A stretch of DNA of 64,000 nt from the NCBI GenBank assembly GCA_947484275.1, contig CANKOY010000016.1, positions 1-64,000 of the forward strand. Direction: 5' to 3'. A program made the position numbers and the translations under genes. Positions 8,552 to 16,871 of the stretch are shown here, one piece after another (position 1 is the first letter of the stretch; each line of letters begins with the position of its first letter). The stretch is from Planctomycetota bacterium. Lineage in GTDB: Bacteria; Planctomycetota; UBA1135; GCA-002686595. The notes under the pieces are model-generated. The model had not been told where the DNA came from and ran no database searches. It was given only the letters and a program-made list of their open reading frames with translations.

Positions 8552-10288
8552 ATGATGCATTCCGCAGCGAAGCGCCCACTGATTGTGCTGGCAGCCCTCC
8601 TCCCATGCGCCTGCGATGGCCTACCGTCCACCCAGACACCGGCCGCGTTTGCATTCGTCGACGTTGCGCGGGCCGGCGGCATCGATCACGTGTGCCTGAG
8701 CGGCGATCCGCGGCGCTGGTACATCGTCGAGTCCAATGGCAACGGCGCCGCGTGGCTGGACTGCGACGGCGACGGGGACATGGACCTGTTCCTCGGCAAT
8801 GGATCCACGCTCGAGTACCTGGAGAACGGCGCACGCTTGCGCGCGCGAGCCGACGGGCGCTCGAAGTTGTACCGCAACGACGGCGGGATGAAATTCACCG
8901 ACGTCAGCGTGGCATCCGGCCTCGACCGCGCTGATTGGGTCAACGGCGTCGCCACCGGCGACGGCGACAACGACGGCGACACGGACATGTACCTGGCCTG
9001 CTTTGGGGCGGACGTGTATCTGCGCAACGACGGCGGCCGCTTCGTGGACGCCACGCAAGAGAGCGGCCTTGGCAACTTGAAGTGGGCGGCCTCCGCGGCC
9101 TTCGGCGACGTCGACAACGACGGCGATCTCGATTTGTACGTGGCAAACTACTGCGAGTTCGACCTCGCAGCGCCTCCCGACGGGGGCGCGCGCAACAAGA
9201 TCGGCGAGATCGAAGTCGGCTGGGGACCCGAGGGCGAGAACAAGCGCGGCTTCAATGTCGGCGCGCCCGACGTTTTTTTTGAAAACCTCGGCGCCGGAAA
9301 GTTCCGCGAGGCCACCGCGGCGTTCGGCTTCGTGCTGGATAAACCCCATTGCTCCTACGGCGTGACCTTCAGCGACGTGGACGGCGACGGTTGGCAAGAC
9401 GTACTGGTGGCCAATGATCTGCAGCCCTGTGATTTGTTTCACAACGACGGCCGCGGACGCTTTCGAGAGCAGGGACTGCAGCGCGGCTTTGCCCTGACCG
9501 CAGCAGGCGCCCCGACCGGCGCCATGGGCATGATCGCCGCGGACATCGACGGCGACGGGGATTTCGACGTGCTGCGCACCAACTTCGATTTCGAAGCGAA
9601 CTCGCTGTTGATCAATGACGGCAAGGGCAATTTCAAGGACGTCGCGGGAGCCCTCGGGCTGGGTGAGCCCAGCGTGGACAAGCTCGGCTGGGACGGCGGC
9701 TTCTTCGACGCCGAGCTCGACGGCGATCTCGACCTCATGGTCGCCAACGGACACGTCTATCCCCAGGGAACCCAGATCGACATGGGGCCGTGGAAACAGG
9801 TGACTCAGTTCTTCGAGGCGCGGCGCGACGGCGGGGCAGGCTTGCGCTACGAGGATGTCACGGCGCGTGCTGGCGCAGGCCTGAGTGGCGCTCACGCGGC
9901 GCGGGGACTGGCGCTCGGTGACGCCGACGACGACGGAGACATCGATGTCGCGGTACTCGCAATCGATGAGCAGGTCAGACTTCTGGAAAACCAAAGCCCG
10001 CGCCGGGGCCATTGGGTCAGTGTGCGCACCCGCGGCACGCGCTCCAACCGCGACGGATACGGCGCAGTGATTCGCGTCACCGCCGGCGGCCGGACGTTCG
10101 CAGCCGAGTCGCGCAGTTCCAGCGGCCTCTACAGCGCGAACGATCCGCGAATCCACTTCGGCCTCGGCGCGGTGGACGGAATCGAGTCGATCGAAGTACG
10201 CTGGCCCAGCGGCGCGCGCTCGCGCCTGGTCAAGCCGGCCCTCGATCGCTTGCATGTGATCGAAGAACCCATGGAGAACACAAAATGA
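8552..10288 (+). CDS. Exported CRTAC1 family protein (possible lipoprotein)
   Basis: 578 residues. The N-terminus MMHSAAKRPLIVLAALLPC is a short signal peptide. Cys19 or Cys21 could be lipidated, although the lipobox (LLPCAC) is imperfect. At least seven FG-GAP/VCBS loops follow (LDCDGDGDMDLF, TGDGDNDGDTDMY, FGDVDNDGDLDLY, FSDVDGDGWQDVL, AADIDGDGDFDVL, LDGDLDLMVANG, GDADDDGDIDVAV). A C-terminal UnbV/ASPIC domain follows (SNRDGYGAVIRVTAGG...EVRWPSGARSRLV). A second ATG at 8555 could be used. The stop overlaps the ATG of the radical SAM gene (ATGA), so the two are translationally coupled. Role unknown; it mirrors the CRTAC1 gene of the divergent cytochrome operon. Confidence 0.9.
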   Translation: MMHSAAKRPLIVLAALLPCACDGLPSTQTPAAFAFVDVARAGGIDHVCLSGDPRRWYIVESNGNGAAWLDCDGDGDMDLFLGNGSTLEYLENGARLRARADGRSKLYRNDGGMKFTDVSVASGLDRADWVNGVATGDGDNDGDTDMYLACFGADVYLRNDGGRFVDATQESGLGNLKWAASAAFGDVDNDGDLDLYVANYCEFDLAAPPDGGARNKIGEIEVGWGPEGENKRGFNVGAPDVFFENLGAGKFREATAAFGFVLDKPHCSYGVTFSDVDGDGWQDVLVANDLQPCDLFHNDGRGRFREQGLQRGFALTAAGAPTGAMGMIAADIDGDGDFDVLRTNFDFEANSLLINDGKGNFKDVAGALGLGEPSVDKLGWDGGFFDAELDGDLDLMVANGHVYPQGTQIDMGPWKQVTQFFEARRDGGAGLRYEDVTARAGAGLSGAHAARGLALGDADDDGDIDVAVLAIDEQVRLLENQSPRRGHWVSVRTRGTRSNRDGYGAVIRVTAGGRTFAAESRSSSGLYSANDPRIHFGLGAVDGIESIEVRWPSGARSRLVKPALDRLHVIEEPMENTK

Positions 10289-12480
10289 GAGTCGCGCTGG
10301 TCTTTCCGCCTCAGGGACATTTCACGCAGCCGTACCTCTCGCTTCCGTCGCTGGCGGCGTATTTGCGCGCCAATGGGATCAGCGACGTACATACGCTCGA
10401 CGCTTCGATCGAGTCCTACGACTACTTCATGAGCCGCGAACGCCTGGGACGTTCGTTGGTGCGCGTGCGCGCCTCGGCGGCCCTGGCGGAACTCGAAATG
10501 CGCGACGGGCTCGATTTCAGCGCCATGGAGCGCTACCAGCGTCTGTCAGAAATTGCGCTGATCGGCGACGACTTGGTCGCGAACATCGACGAAGCCAAGC
10601 GCATCCTGCGCACGGCCGAGGACTTCTACGACTACGAGCGCTACCTGTGGGCCGGTCGCACGCTCGAGCAGGGCTTGCGCCTGTTCTCCGCCGAGTATTC
10701 GCCGTCGCGCTTGACAGCCCACGGATTCGTGACGCGTTACTCGGTCGAGCGTTCGAGTGAAATCGTCGCGGCCCTGAGCGACGAGGCGGAGAATCCCTAC
10801 ATCGAATACTTCCGCGAGCACACGCTGCCCCAGTTGCAGGCGCTCGATCCGGACTTGATCGGGATCTCGGTCACGTTTCCCAGTCAGGCGATCCCGGCCT
10901 TGACCCTTTGCAAATTGATCAAGGCCTGGAAACCGTCGGTGCACATCACCCTCGGCGGCGGATTGTTGGCCTACGTGGCGGAAAAGCTGTCCAAGCGGCC
11001 TGAAATCTGGGACCTCATCGATTCGTTCGTGATGCTCGAAGGCGAAGGCCCGCTGCTCAAGCTGGCCCAGGGCATCGAGCGCGGCGATCTCGACCTTTCG
11101 CGCATCGGGAACTTGATCTATCGCAATGCTGCGGGAGAAGTCGTGCAAACCGCGCGCGCCGAACCGCTCGACATCAAGACGTTGCCGACGCCGGATTTCG
11201 ACGGGCTGCCGCTGAAGAAGTACTTCACGCCGGAACTCGTCCTGCCGCTCGCCGCCACGCGCGGGTGTTATTGGGGCAAGTGTGTCTTCTGCACGCTCTA
11301 CACCGTGATCGGTCCCGGCTATCGCGGACGCAGCATCGCGCAGACCGTGGAGGACATGCGCGTGCTCAAAGCGAAGTACAACACGCGCTACTTCTATCTG
11401 GCGATCGAGGACCTGCCGCCGAACATGGCCAAGGCCCTGCCCCAGGCGATTCTCGACGCAAAGCTCGACGTCGCCTGGTGGGCCGATGCGCGCCTGGAGC
11501 ACGATGTGTTCGATCAAGAGGTCTGCGACAAGCTGGCGGCCTCGGGCTGCAAGCGCTTGGCCTTTGGCTACGAGTCGGCGTCTCAGCGCGTGCTCGACCG
11601 CATGTGCAAGGGCATCGATCCCCTCGCCAGCATGGACCTCGTGCGGCGCGTGCGCAATGCGGGCATCTCGGTCACGCTCTACGCCATGATCGGATTCCCA
11701 ACGGAAACCACCGAGGAGGCACGCCATACACTTGCGACCGTGCTGGCCAATCGCGATCTGATTCAAGAGGTCAGCGTGCGCGTCTTCTACCTCGACGAAT
11801 CGAGCGAGATCTACAAGCGCCGCGCGGAGTTCGACATTCTCGAGGTCTACCCGGATCCCCAATCGGACTTGCAGGTCTACTACGACTTCAAACCCGGCAG
11901 CGGCATGACGCGCCGCGAAGCGCGCGACGTGTATCTGGAATTCACCCAGGCACTGCGCTCGCATTTTCCGGTGTTCCAGAACACGAACATGCTCTACCAC
12001 GAGCTGAAGAGTCACTACTTCCTCTACCTGGCGAAGGCCGGATCCTGGGAGGCCCTGCGCGACAACGTGCTCGAACGCGACGACAGACGCGCGTCCCTTT
12101 CCAGCTCCAGCGTCAAACCCCAGGCCGCGTCGGAGTTGCGCACGCTCGAGCTCGGCTTCGACCGCGCGCGCATCGATCAACGCTTGTCCAAGATCGATTC
12201 CGCAACGCTGCGGCCGCGCTATCAATCCGACATGGTCGACGACGAGGACCGCGCGCACTTGGACCGCACGCTGACCATCGAGCCCAAGGATGCTTCCACG
12301 TTGATCTACGACACGCGCACCGCGGAACTCCACTGTGTGTCGCCCGCCACCGCCGTGCTGCTCGAGCGCTGCAACGGCACGCGCACCCTGGAACAAGTCA
12401 TCGAAATCGTCCCCGCTCCCGTTCGCGACGACGCCCTGCGCTGCGTCGAACAACTGGCGGCCCACACCTGGATCCAATGA
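10285..12480 (+). CDS. B12-binding domain radical SAM enzyme with C-terminal PqqD/RRE-like domain
   Basis: 731 residues from ATG 10285 (ATGA overlap with the upstream CRTAC1 stop). An N-terminal region is followed by a cobalamin-binding Rossmann-type domain (about 185-265, DLIGISVTFPSQAIPAL and ITLGGGLLAY). The radical SAM core (about 318-500) carries the iron-sulfur signature C328-x4-C333-x2-C336 (RGCYWGKCVFC). This is the four-residue-spaced variant rather than classical CX3CX2C, and it is seen in part of the B12-radical SAM superfamily. The C-terminal about 60 residues (LIYDTRTAELHCVSPATAVL, then NGTRTLEQVI) look like a PqqD-type peptide-recognition (RRE) fold. That combination fits a peptide-modifying enzyme such as a C-methyltransferase, but the substrate is not known. 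The stop overlaps the start of a 68-residue peptide gene. Confidence 0.88.
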   Translation: MRVALVFPPQGHFTQPYLSLPSLAAYLRANGISDVHTLDASIESYDYFMSRERLGRSLVRVRASAALAELEMRDGLDFSAMERYQRLSEIALIGDDLVANIDEAKRILRTAEDFYDYERYLWAGRTLEQGLRLFSAEYSPSRLTAHGFVTRYSVERSSEIVAALSDEAENPYIEYFREHTLPQLQALDPDLIGISVTFPSQAIPALTLCKLIKAWKPSVHITLGGGLLAYVAEKLSKRPEIWDLIDSFVMLEGEGPLLKLAQGIERGDLDLSRIGNLIYRNAAGEVVQTARAEPLDIKTLPTPDFDGLPLKKYFTPELVLPLAATRGCYWGKCVFCTLYTVIGPGYRGRSIAQTVEDMRVLKAKYNTRYFYLAIEDLPPNMAKALPQAILDAKLDVAWWADARLEHDVFDQEVCDKLAASGCKRLAFGYESASQRVLDRMCKGIDPLASMDLVRRVRNAGISVTLYAMIGFPTETTEEARHTLATVLANRDLIQEVSVRVFYLDESSEIYKRRAEFDILEVYPDPQSDLQVYYDFKPGSGMTRREARDVYLEFTQALRSHFPVFQNTNMLYHELKSHYFLYLAKAGSWEALRDNVLERDDRRASLSSSSVKPQAASELRTLELGFDRARIDQRLSKIDSATLRPRYQSDMVDDEDRAHLDRTLTIEPKDASTLIYDTRTAELHCVSPATAVLLERCNGTRTLEQVIEIVPAPVRDDALRCVEQLAAHTWIQ

Positions 12481-12683
12481 GCGACAACACACCCGCGCCC
12501 CGCAGCTCACCGACCCCGAGCACTCCGCCCAAGCAAGGCGACCCCGCGGCCAATGCCACGGGCATTCCCGGTACCCCTCTCGCTCCGGGAGTCCAAAAGC
12601 CCGGCCTCAAGTACGAGTTCAAGATCGCCCCAGCGGATCCCAAGCGCAACTCGATCGACTTCGAGGACGTCGCGGACAAGTAG
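12477..12683 (+). CDS. Small proline-rich peptide coupled to the radical SAM gene (candidate substrate)
   Basis: A 68-residue frame begins with ATG 12477, overlapping the TGA of the radical SAM gene by four bases (ATGA), and ends at TAG 12683. The peptide has a Ser/Thr/Pro-rich N-terminal half (MSDNTPAPRSSPTPSTPPK), a Gly/Pro-rich middle (TGIPGTPLAPG) and a charged C-terminal part (LKYEFKIAPADPKRNSIDFE). It contains no Cys, Trp or His and no signal peptide. I recognise no family. The coupling, and the RRE-like domain on the preceding enzyme, make it a candidate precursor or accessory peptide. A plain structural or chance frame remains possible. A strong stem-loop follows at 12725-12747. Confidence 0.65.
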   Translation: MSDNTPAPRSSPTPSTPPKQGDPAANATGIPGTPLAPGVQKPGLKYEFKIAPADPKRNSIDFEDVADK

Positions 12684-12724
12684 CGCGAGCACTGACTCAA
12701 TGCGCTGCTTCGCTAGCCGCGGGT

Positions 12725-12747
12725 CGCGCGCAGGCTGGCTGCGCGCG
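12725..12747. terminator. Strong stem-loop between convergent transcription units
   Basis: CGCGCGCAG (12725-12733) pairs perfectly with CTGCGCGCG (12739-12747) around a five-base loop. It lies between the end of the small peptide gene (12683) and the convergent stop of the PVC-type cytochrome gene (12750). It can end transcription from both sides. No clear T-tract follows. Confidence 0.55.
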
Positions 12748-12749
12748 CT

Positions 12750-15308
12750 TCACTGCTTCGCGAGCGCCTTCAATTCGCCAGCCGTGAACATCCGCGTGCG
12801 GCCGCGCAATTGCGCTCGGATCGCCTTGATTTCTTCCGGCGTCACCGGATCTGCACCGTGGCCCCACTCGCGGCGCACGTAGGTGAGCGCGCCCGCCAGG
12901 TCTTCGTCCGTCCCCACGACCGCAGGCATCTCCAAGTCCCAAGTGTTGCCGCGGACCTCGATCGGCCCCGACAGGCCATTGAGCAGGATGCGGCCCAGTG
13001 TCGTCGGATCGCCTTGCACCCATTCGGAACCGCGCAGAGGCGGCCCCATGCCTTCGAGGCCCTGGCCAGAACTCTGATGGCAACTGGCGCACAGATTGGC
13101 GAAGAAGGCGCGGCCGTGCTCGAAGCGCTTCAACTCCGCCGCATCCAACGGGCGCACGGGAATTTCGCCGTCGAGGGCGTGTCCTGGCCAAGAGATGGAG
13201 TCTTGCAATTCTCGCAGCGGTTTGCCGCTCTCGGGATCGAGTTGCTGCGCAAGCCTCGATAGGTTTCGCATTGCGCGCGGCTCTTCGATGAAGCGCAGTG
13301 CCGCCGGCCGTCCGGGACTTGGCGTGCTGCGGCCTTGCAGGAGACCCGCGATCAGCGCGTCGCGCTGCCAAGTGATCCGCCGCCCTTCGACGATCCACTC
13401 GAGCACGCGCGCCATGCTGCCGTGGTTGCCCTCGCGCGCAATGGACGCCGCCACGAGCCGCAGGAGTTCAACGCGCCCCGGTCGTTCGGACTCGAACGCG
13501 TCCGCGTTCAGCAATTGCTCGAGGAAAAACACCTCGCGGCGCGCCAAGCTCGAAAGCACACGGCCGCGATCGCCTGCATCCGATGCATCTTCGAGGAGCA
13601 GCTCGAGCAGCGCGCGCTCCGCGCGATCGGTGTGAACTTCCCCAAGGGAGAAAATCACCTGCGCGCGAATGAGGGCCGTGTCCTTGCGCGCCATCTGAAG
13701 CCACTGGGTCAGCATTGCAGAGTCGCTGCCAACGAAGGGCTCGCTGGTTCGCAGCGCGCCTTCGCGAACGCGCTCGTCGGGATCCGCGAGCAACGTCTTC
13801 CACAATTCAGGAACAACTCCGCGCATGCCGGCCAGTGCCCAGGCCCCATGCAGCCGCGCCAGCGGCTTGGTCGTGTTCGCGACGAGTTCGCGCAGCGCCC
13901 CGTGGGCCTTGCTCTCCTCCGCACCTTCTTCGACAAAGACCTGTTGCACGCGATCGCGGATCCAGCCGTTGTCCGACTCGAGCGCGCGCGCAAGGTCTGC
14001 CCAGGAAGTCTCGCTGAAATCTGGCGCCGCGACTTTCGGCGCTCCCGTGGCGCGCACGCGCCAGATGCGTCCGCGGCCAATGGGCTGCTCCAACCCGCGC
14101 GCCTGGACTTGCTTCGCCAGAAACGTGGTTACGAACAGGCGATGTTGGATCAGCCCGCGGTACATGTCGGCCACGTACAGTGCGCCATCGGGTCCGTCGC
14201 ACAGGAACGTCGGGCGAAAGCGCTCGTCCGTGGACGTCAGGAAGTCGAGGCCGCTTTCGCCGTGGCGCAAGGGGCGCGCGCTGACCATTCCCTCGAGTTC
14301 AGTGAGCTCGTAGGCGAGGACAAGGTTGGCTGACGGCTCGCAGACGAACGCGCCACCGCCGTAGGGCGCCGGAAACGTGCCGCCGCGGTAGATCCACGGC
14401 GCGCAGGTCGCGGTCGCCTTGGCGAGCTTGCCGTCCACCAAAGTCCCCGCGCGATAGCCGCGGTTCACGCCCGGTGTAACGCGCGAGGGTCGCACGCTCA
14501 GATCCGCGGCGATGCGCTCGTTCGTGCCGCGGGCTGTTCCAGAATTCGGATTGCGCACCGCATAGCGAGCGGCGATGCGATCGCCGCGCAGTGGATCGGA
14601 GTTGTCGTTGAAGTACAGCCGACCGCGATCGTCCTGGGTGATCCCCCACTGCCCACCGCCCGCCGTAGCTTCGCGCTGAAAGCGCTTGTCGCGCCAGACG
14701 TACCGCCAGGGAACGTTGGCGCAGGCGAAGGCGTTGTCCAAGGTCGGCAAGAGCCCGTTGATCGCGTGCTCGGGGCTCGAGATTCCCGCCAGCCCGCGAT
14801 CGATCACCGTGCGTTCGTCCGCGACACCGTCGTCGTCAGTGTCCTGCAGGAACAACAGTTCAGGCGGAGAAATCACCAGAGCACCGTCGCGCGTCAGTGC
14901 AATCGCGCGCGGCAGCACCAGTCCGTCGGCGAAGATCGTGCGCTCGTCCATGCGTCCGTCGCCGTCGGTGTCGCGCAGCACGGCGATCGATCCCGTGGGC
15001 AGGGCTTCGCCCGTCGCCGCGAGGTCGTGCATGTACCCGCTCATCTCGACCACCCACAGTCGGCCGTCGATGCCGAAGGTCATGGCCACGGGGTCCTGGA
15101 CCAAGGGCTCGGCGGCGACCAATTCGATTGCGAAGCCAGGCGGCAACGCGAAGGTTGCGTGCTGCTCCTCCCACGACAAGGGCGGCGAGGGTGGGATCGA
15201 CAGGCTCGGTGAAACCGGCGGCTGCTCCTCCCCGGCCACATCGCCGTTCTGGGCAGCCAGGGGTGCGGCGCCGAGGATCAGGGCGAGGAAAGCGCATACC
15301 GCGTTCAT
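12750..15308 (-). CDS. PVC-type heme-binding CxxCH protein (membrane-bound dehydrogenase-like, HEAT, cytochrome c)
   Basis: 852 residues from ATG 15308, chosen because it begins a clear signal peptide (MNAVCAFLALILGAAPLAAQ); a longer frame upstream has no such feature. The N-terminal half is a sugar-dehydrogenase-like beta-propeller (FALPPGFAIELVAAEPLVQDP, VTPGVNRGYRAGTL, DGALYVADMYRGLIQHR). A HEAT-like helical region follows (about 490-640). A C-terminal single-heme cytochrome c domain has CASCHQ near residue 740 and a distal Met region (LEMPAV). This architecture is characteristic of Planctomycetes and Verrucomicrobia, where it forms large paralogous families of unknown substrate. The protein is exported. 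It is divergent from a secreted protein gene, 163 bases between starts. Confidence 0.92.
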   Translation of the reverse strand: MNAVCAFLALILGAAPLAAQNGDVAGEEQPPVSPSLSIPPSPPLSWEEQHATFALPPGFAIELVAAEPLVQDPVAMTFGIDGRLWVVEMSGYMHDLAATGEALPTGSIAVLRDTDGDGRMDERTIFADGLVLPRAIALTRDGALVISPPELLFLQDTDDDGVADERTVIDRGLAGISSPEHAINGLLPTLDNAFACANVPWRYVWRDKRFQREATAGGGQWGITQDDRGRLYFNDNSDPLRGDRIAARYAVRNPNSGTARGTNERIAADLSVRPSRVTPGVNRGYRAGTLVDGKLAKATATCAPWIYRGGTFPAPYGGGAFVCEPSANLVLAYELTELEGMVSARPLRHGESGLDFLTSTDERFRPTFLCDGPDGALYVADMYRGLIQHRLFVTTFLAKQVQARGLEQPIGRGRIWRVRATGAPKVAAPDFSETSWADLARALESDNGWIRDRVQQVFVEEGAEESKAHGALRELVANTTKPLARLHGAWALAGMRGVVPELWKTLLADPDERVREGALRTSEPFVGSDSAMLTQWLQMARKDTALIRAQVIFSLGEVHTDRAERALLELLLEDASDAGDRGRVLSSLARREVFFLEQLLNADAFESERPGRVELLRLVAASIAREGNHGSMARVLEWIVEGRRITWQRDALIAGLLQGRSTPSPGRPAALRFIEEPRAMRNLSRLAQQLDPESGKPLRELQDSISWPGHALDGEIPVRPLDAAELKRFEHGRAFFANLCASCHQSSGQGLEGMGPPLRGSEWVQGDPTTLGRILLNGLSGPIEVRGNTWDLEMPAVVGTDEDLAGALTYVRREWGHGADPVTPEEIKAIRAQLRGRTRMFTAGELKALAKQ

Positions 15309-15471
15309 GGATCGCAGACCATCGCAGCCGCCGCCGCCCTGTGCAAGGGCGGGCAGGGAGTCGGGTGATTCCTGCAGAAACGCCTGCAGTCGGGTGGCCT
15401 GCTCTGCGCTGGACCCTTCGATCCCGCGAATTCTCCGGGCGCCGCACACACCCCACAGAAGGCCCCACGCC

Positions 15472-16812
15472 ATGCGTCCCTCCACTCTGCTGCTTGCCGC
15501 TGTCCTGACGATCCTAGGCCCGAGCCTCGGAGCGTTCGCTCTGCCGGCCGACGCGCTGCAGGTCTACACCACAACCGACCCCGACATCGCGAGCACGAAG
15601 CCCACGAGCGTGCTTGCGAATCCCTGGGGCGCGCCCGCCGCCGGGGCCCCGGTGACGATTGCCCCGGGTCAGACGATCTGGTTTGGCTTCCTGAATACGC
15701 CCGACCCCGACAAGCGCAAATACTTCCGCTTTGAAATGAGCGCGCCGGCCGGAGGACTGCTCGGCCTGACGTTCGGGAGCGCAGCCGGCTTCTCAGACGC
15801 AGGTGACGACAGTCCGGTGTCCAAGAAGTTCGTGTCCTCCTACCTCGACGGCAATCTGGCGGTGCGCGAATACCGCTTCACGCCACAGCCCGAATGGGAG
15901 CGCATCTCCTACACGAATCCCGCGGGCGGCGCGGCGGTGATCGTCAACGTCTCCGCGGGCAGCGCCTGCGCAAACAGCCGGCCCGATTTGCTGACGAGTT
16001 CGCTGATCGTCGACGCAGGCTCGATCGGCTCGGCCACGCCCGGCGCCATGTATGGAACGCCGCGATTCAACGCGCTTTGGATTTTCCCAGCGACGGTTCC
16101 CGTGAATCCCGCGGCTTTGCAGCCCTTCAGCGCGCCGGTGGCGAGCGGTAGCTGGACCTCCTCGGTGGTGTACCAGACTCCGCTCGGCGGTCAGCGTCCG
16201 CTCGGCGGCGTCCTCTGGCACACGCTCGGTCTTGGCCTGCTGCCCGATCAGGACTTCAGCCTCGCACTGGCGCTGTTGAACTCACTTGTGGACAGGCACT
16301 ACGAGTTCTACGCATTCAATGCGACCAGCCAGCAAATGCTGCAGCTCAGTCTCGACCTGAGCGACCTCGAGCCGCTCACTTACTGTGTTGGAAAAACGAA
16401 CTCCTTGGGCTGCACGCCCGCGATCACTTCCCAGGGAATGCCGAGCGCCAGCGCATCGAACGGATTCAGCGTGAGCTGCGCGCAGGTGCGCAACAACAAG
16501 CCCGGCGTGCTCCTCTACGGCCTGCAGGGTCGCGGCTCGAATGCGTTTCAGGGCGGGACGCTGTGCCTGCAGCCGCCGATCCGGCGCACACTGGGGACGA
16601 ACTCGGGCGGCACCGGCGCGCCGGCGAACGACTGCTCCGGACTGCTTTCAATCGACATGAACGCCTTCGCGGCGGGAGCGCTCGGCGGATCTCCCGCGCC
16701 TGAACTCTCGCAACCTGGCCGCAGCGTCTATTGCCAGTGGTGGTCGCGCGATCCCCAAGATCAGTACGGCTCGTCCCTGAGCAACGCTCTCGAGTATGTC
16801 GTCGGGAACTGA
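15472..16812 (+). CDS. Secreted protein with Cys-rich C-terminal module, function unknown
   Basis: 446 residues from ATG 15472, chosen because it begins a signal peptide (MRPSTLLLAAVLTILGPSLGAFA); the frame continues far upstream but only through the oppositely oriented gene. The mature part looks beta-rich. The last about 150 residues form a distinct module starting YCVGKTNSLGCTPAITSQG. It has Cys pairs, an NNKPGVLLYGLQG strand, GGTLCLQPP and a closing DCSG...YCQWWSRDPQDQYG...LSNALEYVV. I recall similar C-terminal modules in many secreted proteins of deep-branching planctomycetes, possibly an adhesion or sorting domain. This is recollection rather than a search. An inverted-repeat element follows the stop. 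Confidence 0.85.
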   Translation: MRPSTLLLAAVLTILGPSLGAFALPADALQVYTTTDPDIASTKPTSVLANPWGAPAAGAPVTIAPGQTIWFGFLNTPDPDKRKYFRFEMSAPAGGLLGLTFGSAAGFSDAGDDSPVSKKFVSSYLDGNLAVREYRFTPQPEWERISYTNPAGGAAVIVNVSAGSACANSRPDLLTSSLIVDAGSIGSATPGAMYGTPRFNALWIFPATVPVNPAALQPFSAPVASGSWTSSVVYQTPLGGQRPLGGVLWHTLGLGLLPDQDFSLALALLNSLVDRHYEFYAFNATSQQMLQLSLDLSDLEPLTYCVGKTNSLGCTPAITSQGMPSASASNGFSVSCAQVRNNKPGVLLYGLQGRGSNAFQGGTLCLQPPIRRTLGTNSGGTGAPANDCSGLLSIDMNAFAAGALGGSPAPELSQPGRSVYCQWWSRDPQDQYGSSLSNALEYVVGN

Positions 16813-16816
16813 AGGA

Positions 16817-16871
16817 CTCAGAGCGCGTCCCAATCCCTGGCTGGCCGCTTCGGATTGGGACGTGGTCTTAG
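16817..16871. repeat. Palindromic intergenic element, copy 1
   Basis: CGTCCCAATCC (16826-16836) and GGATTGGGACG (16852-16862) form a perfect 11-bp stem with a 15-base loop. The imperfect inverted repeat extends outward from CTCAGAGC (16817) to CTTAG (16871). It fills the gap between the convergent stops at 16812 and 16872, so it may act as a bidirectional terminator. A second, clearly related copy with the same arm sequence lies at 52219-52283. No transposase is nearby. Confidence 0.75.

Noticed and set aside
10546-12510. 654-codon open frame opposite the radical SAM gene
   Set aside because: Low-complexity Arg/His/Ala composition with no family motif; the plus strand carries the clear B12-radical SAM protein.
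10285-12683. Cobalamin riboswitch controlling the B12-radical SAM gene
   Set aside because: The gene starts inside the end of the previous coding sequence, and the short divergent region 8360-8551 shows no B12-box that I could recognise.
14686-15471. Upstream in-frame extension of the secreted protein gene
   Set aside because: It lies entirely within the opposite-strand PVC-type gene and its promoter; the signal peptide starts at 15472.
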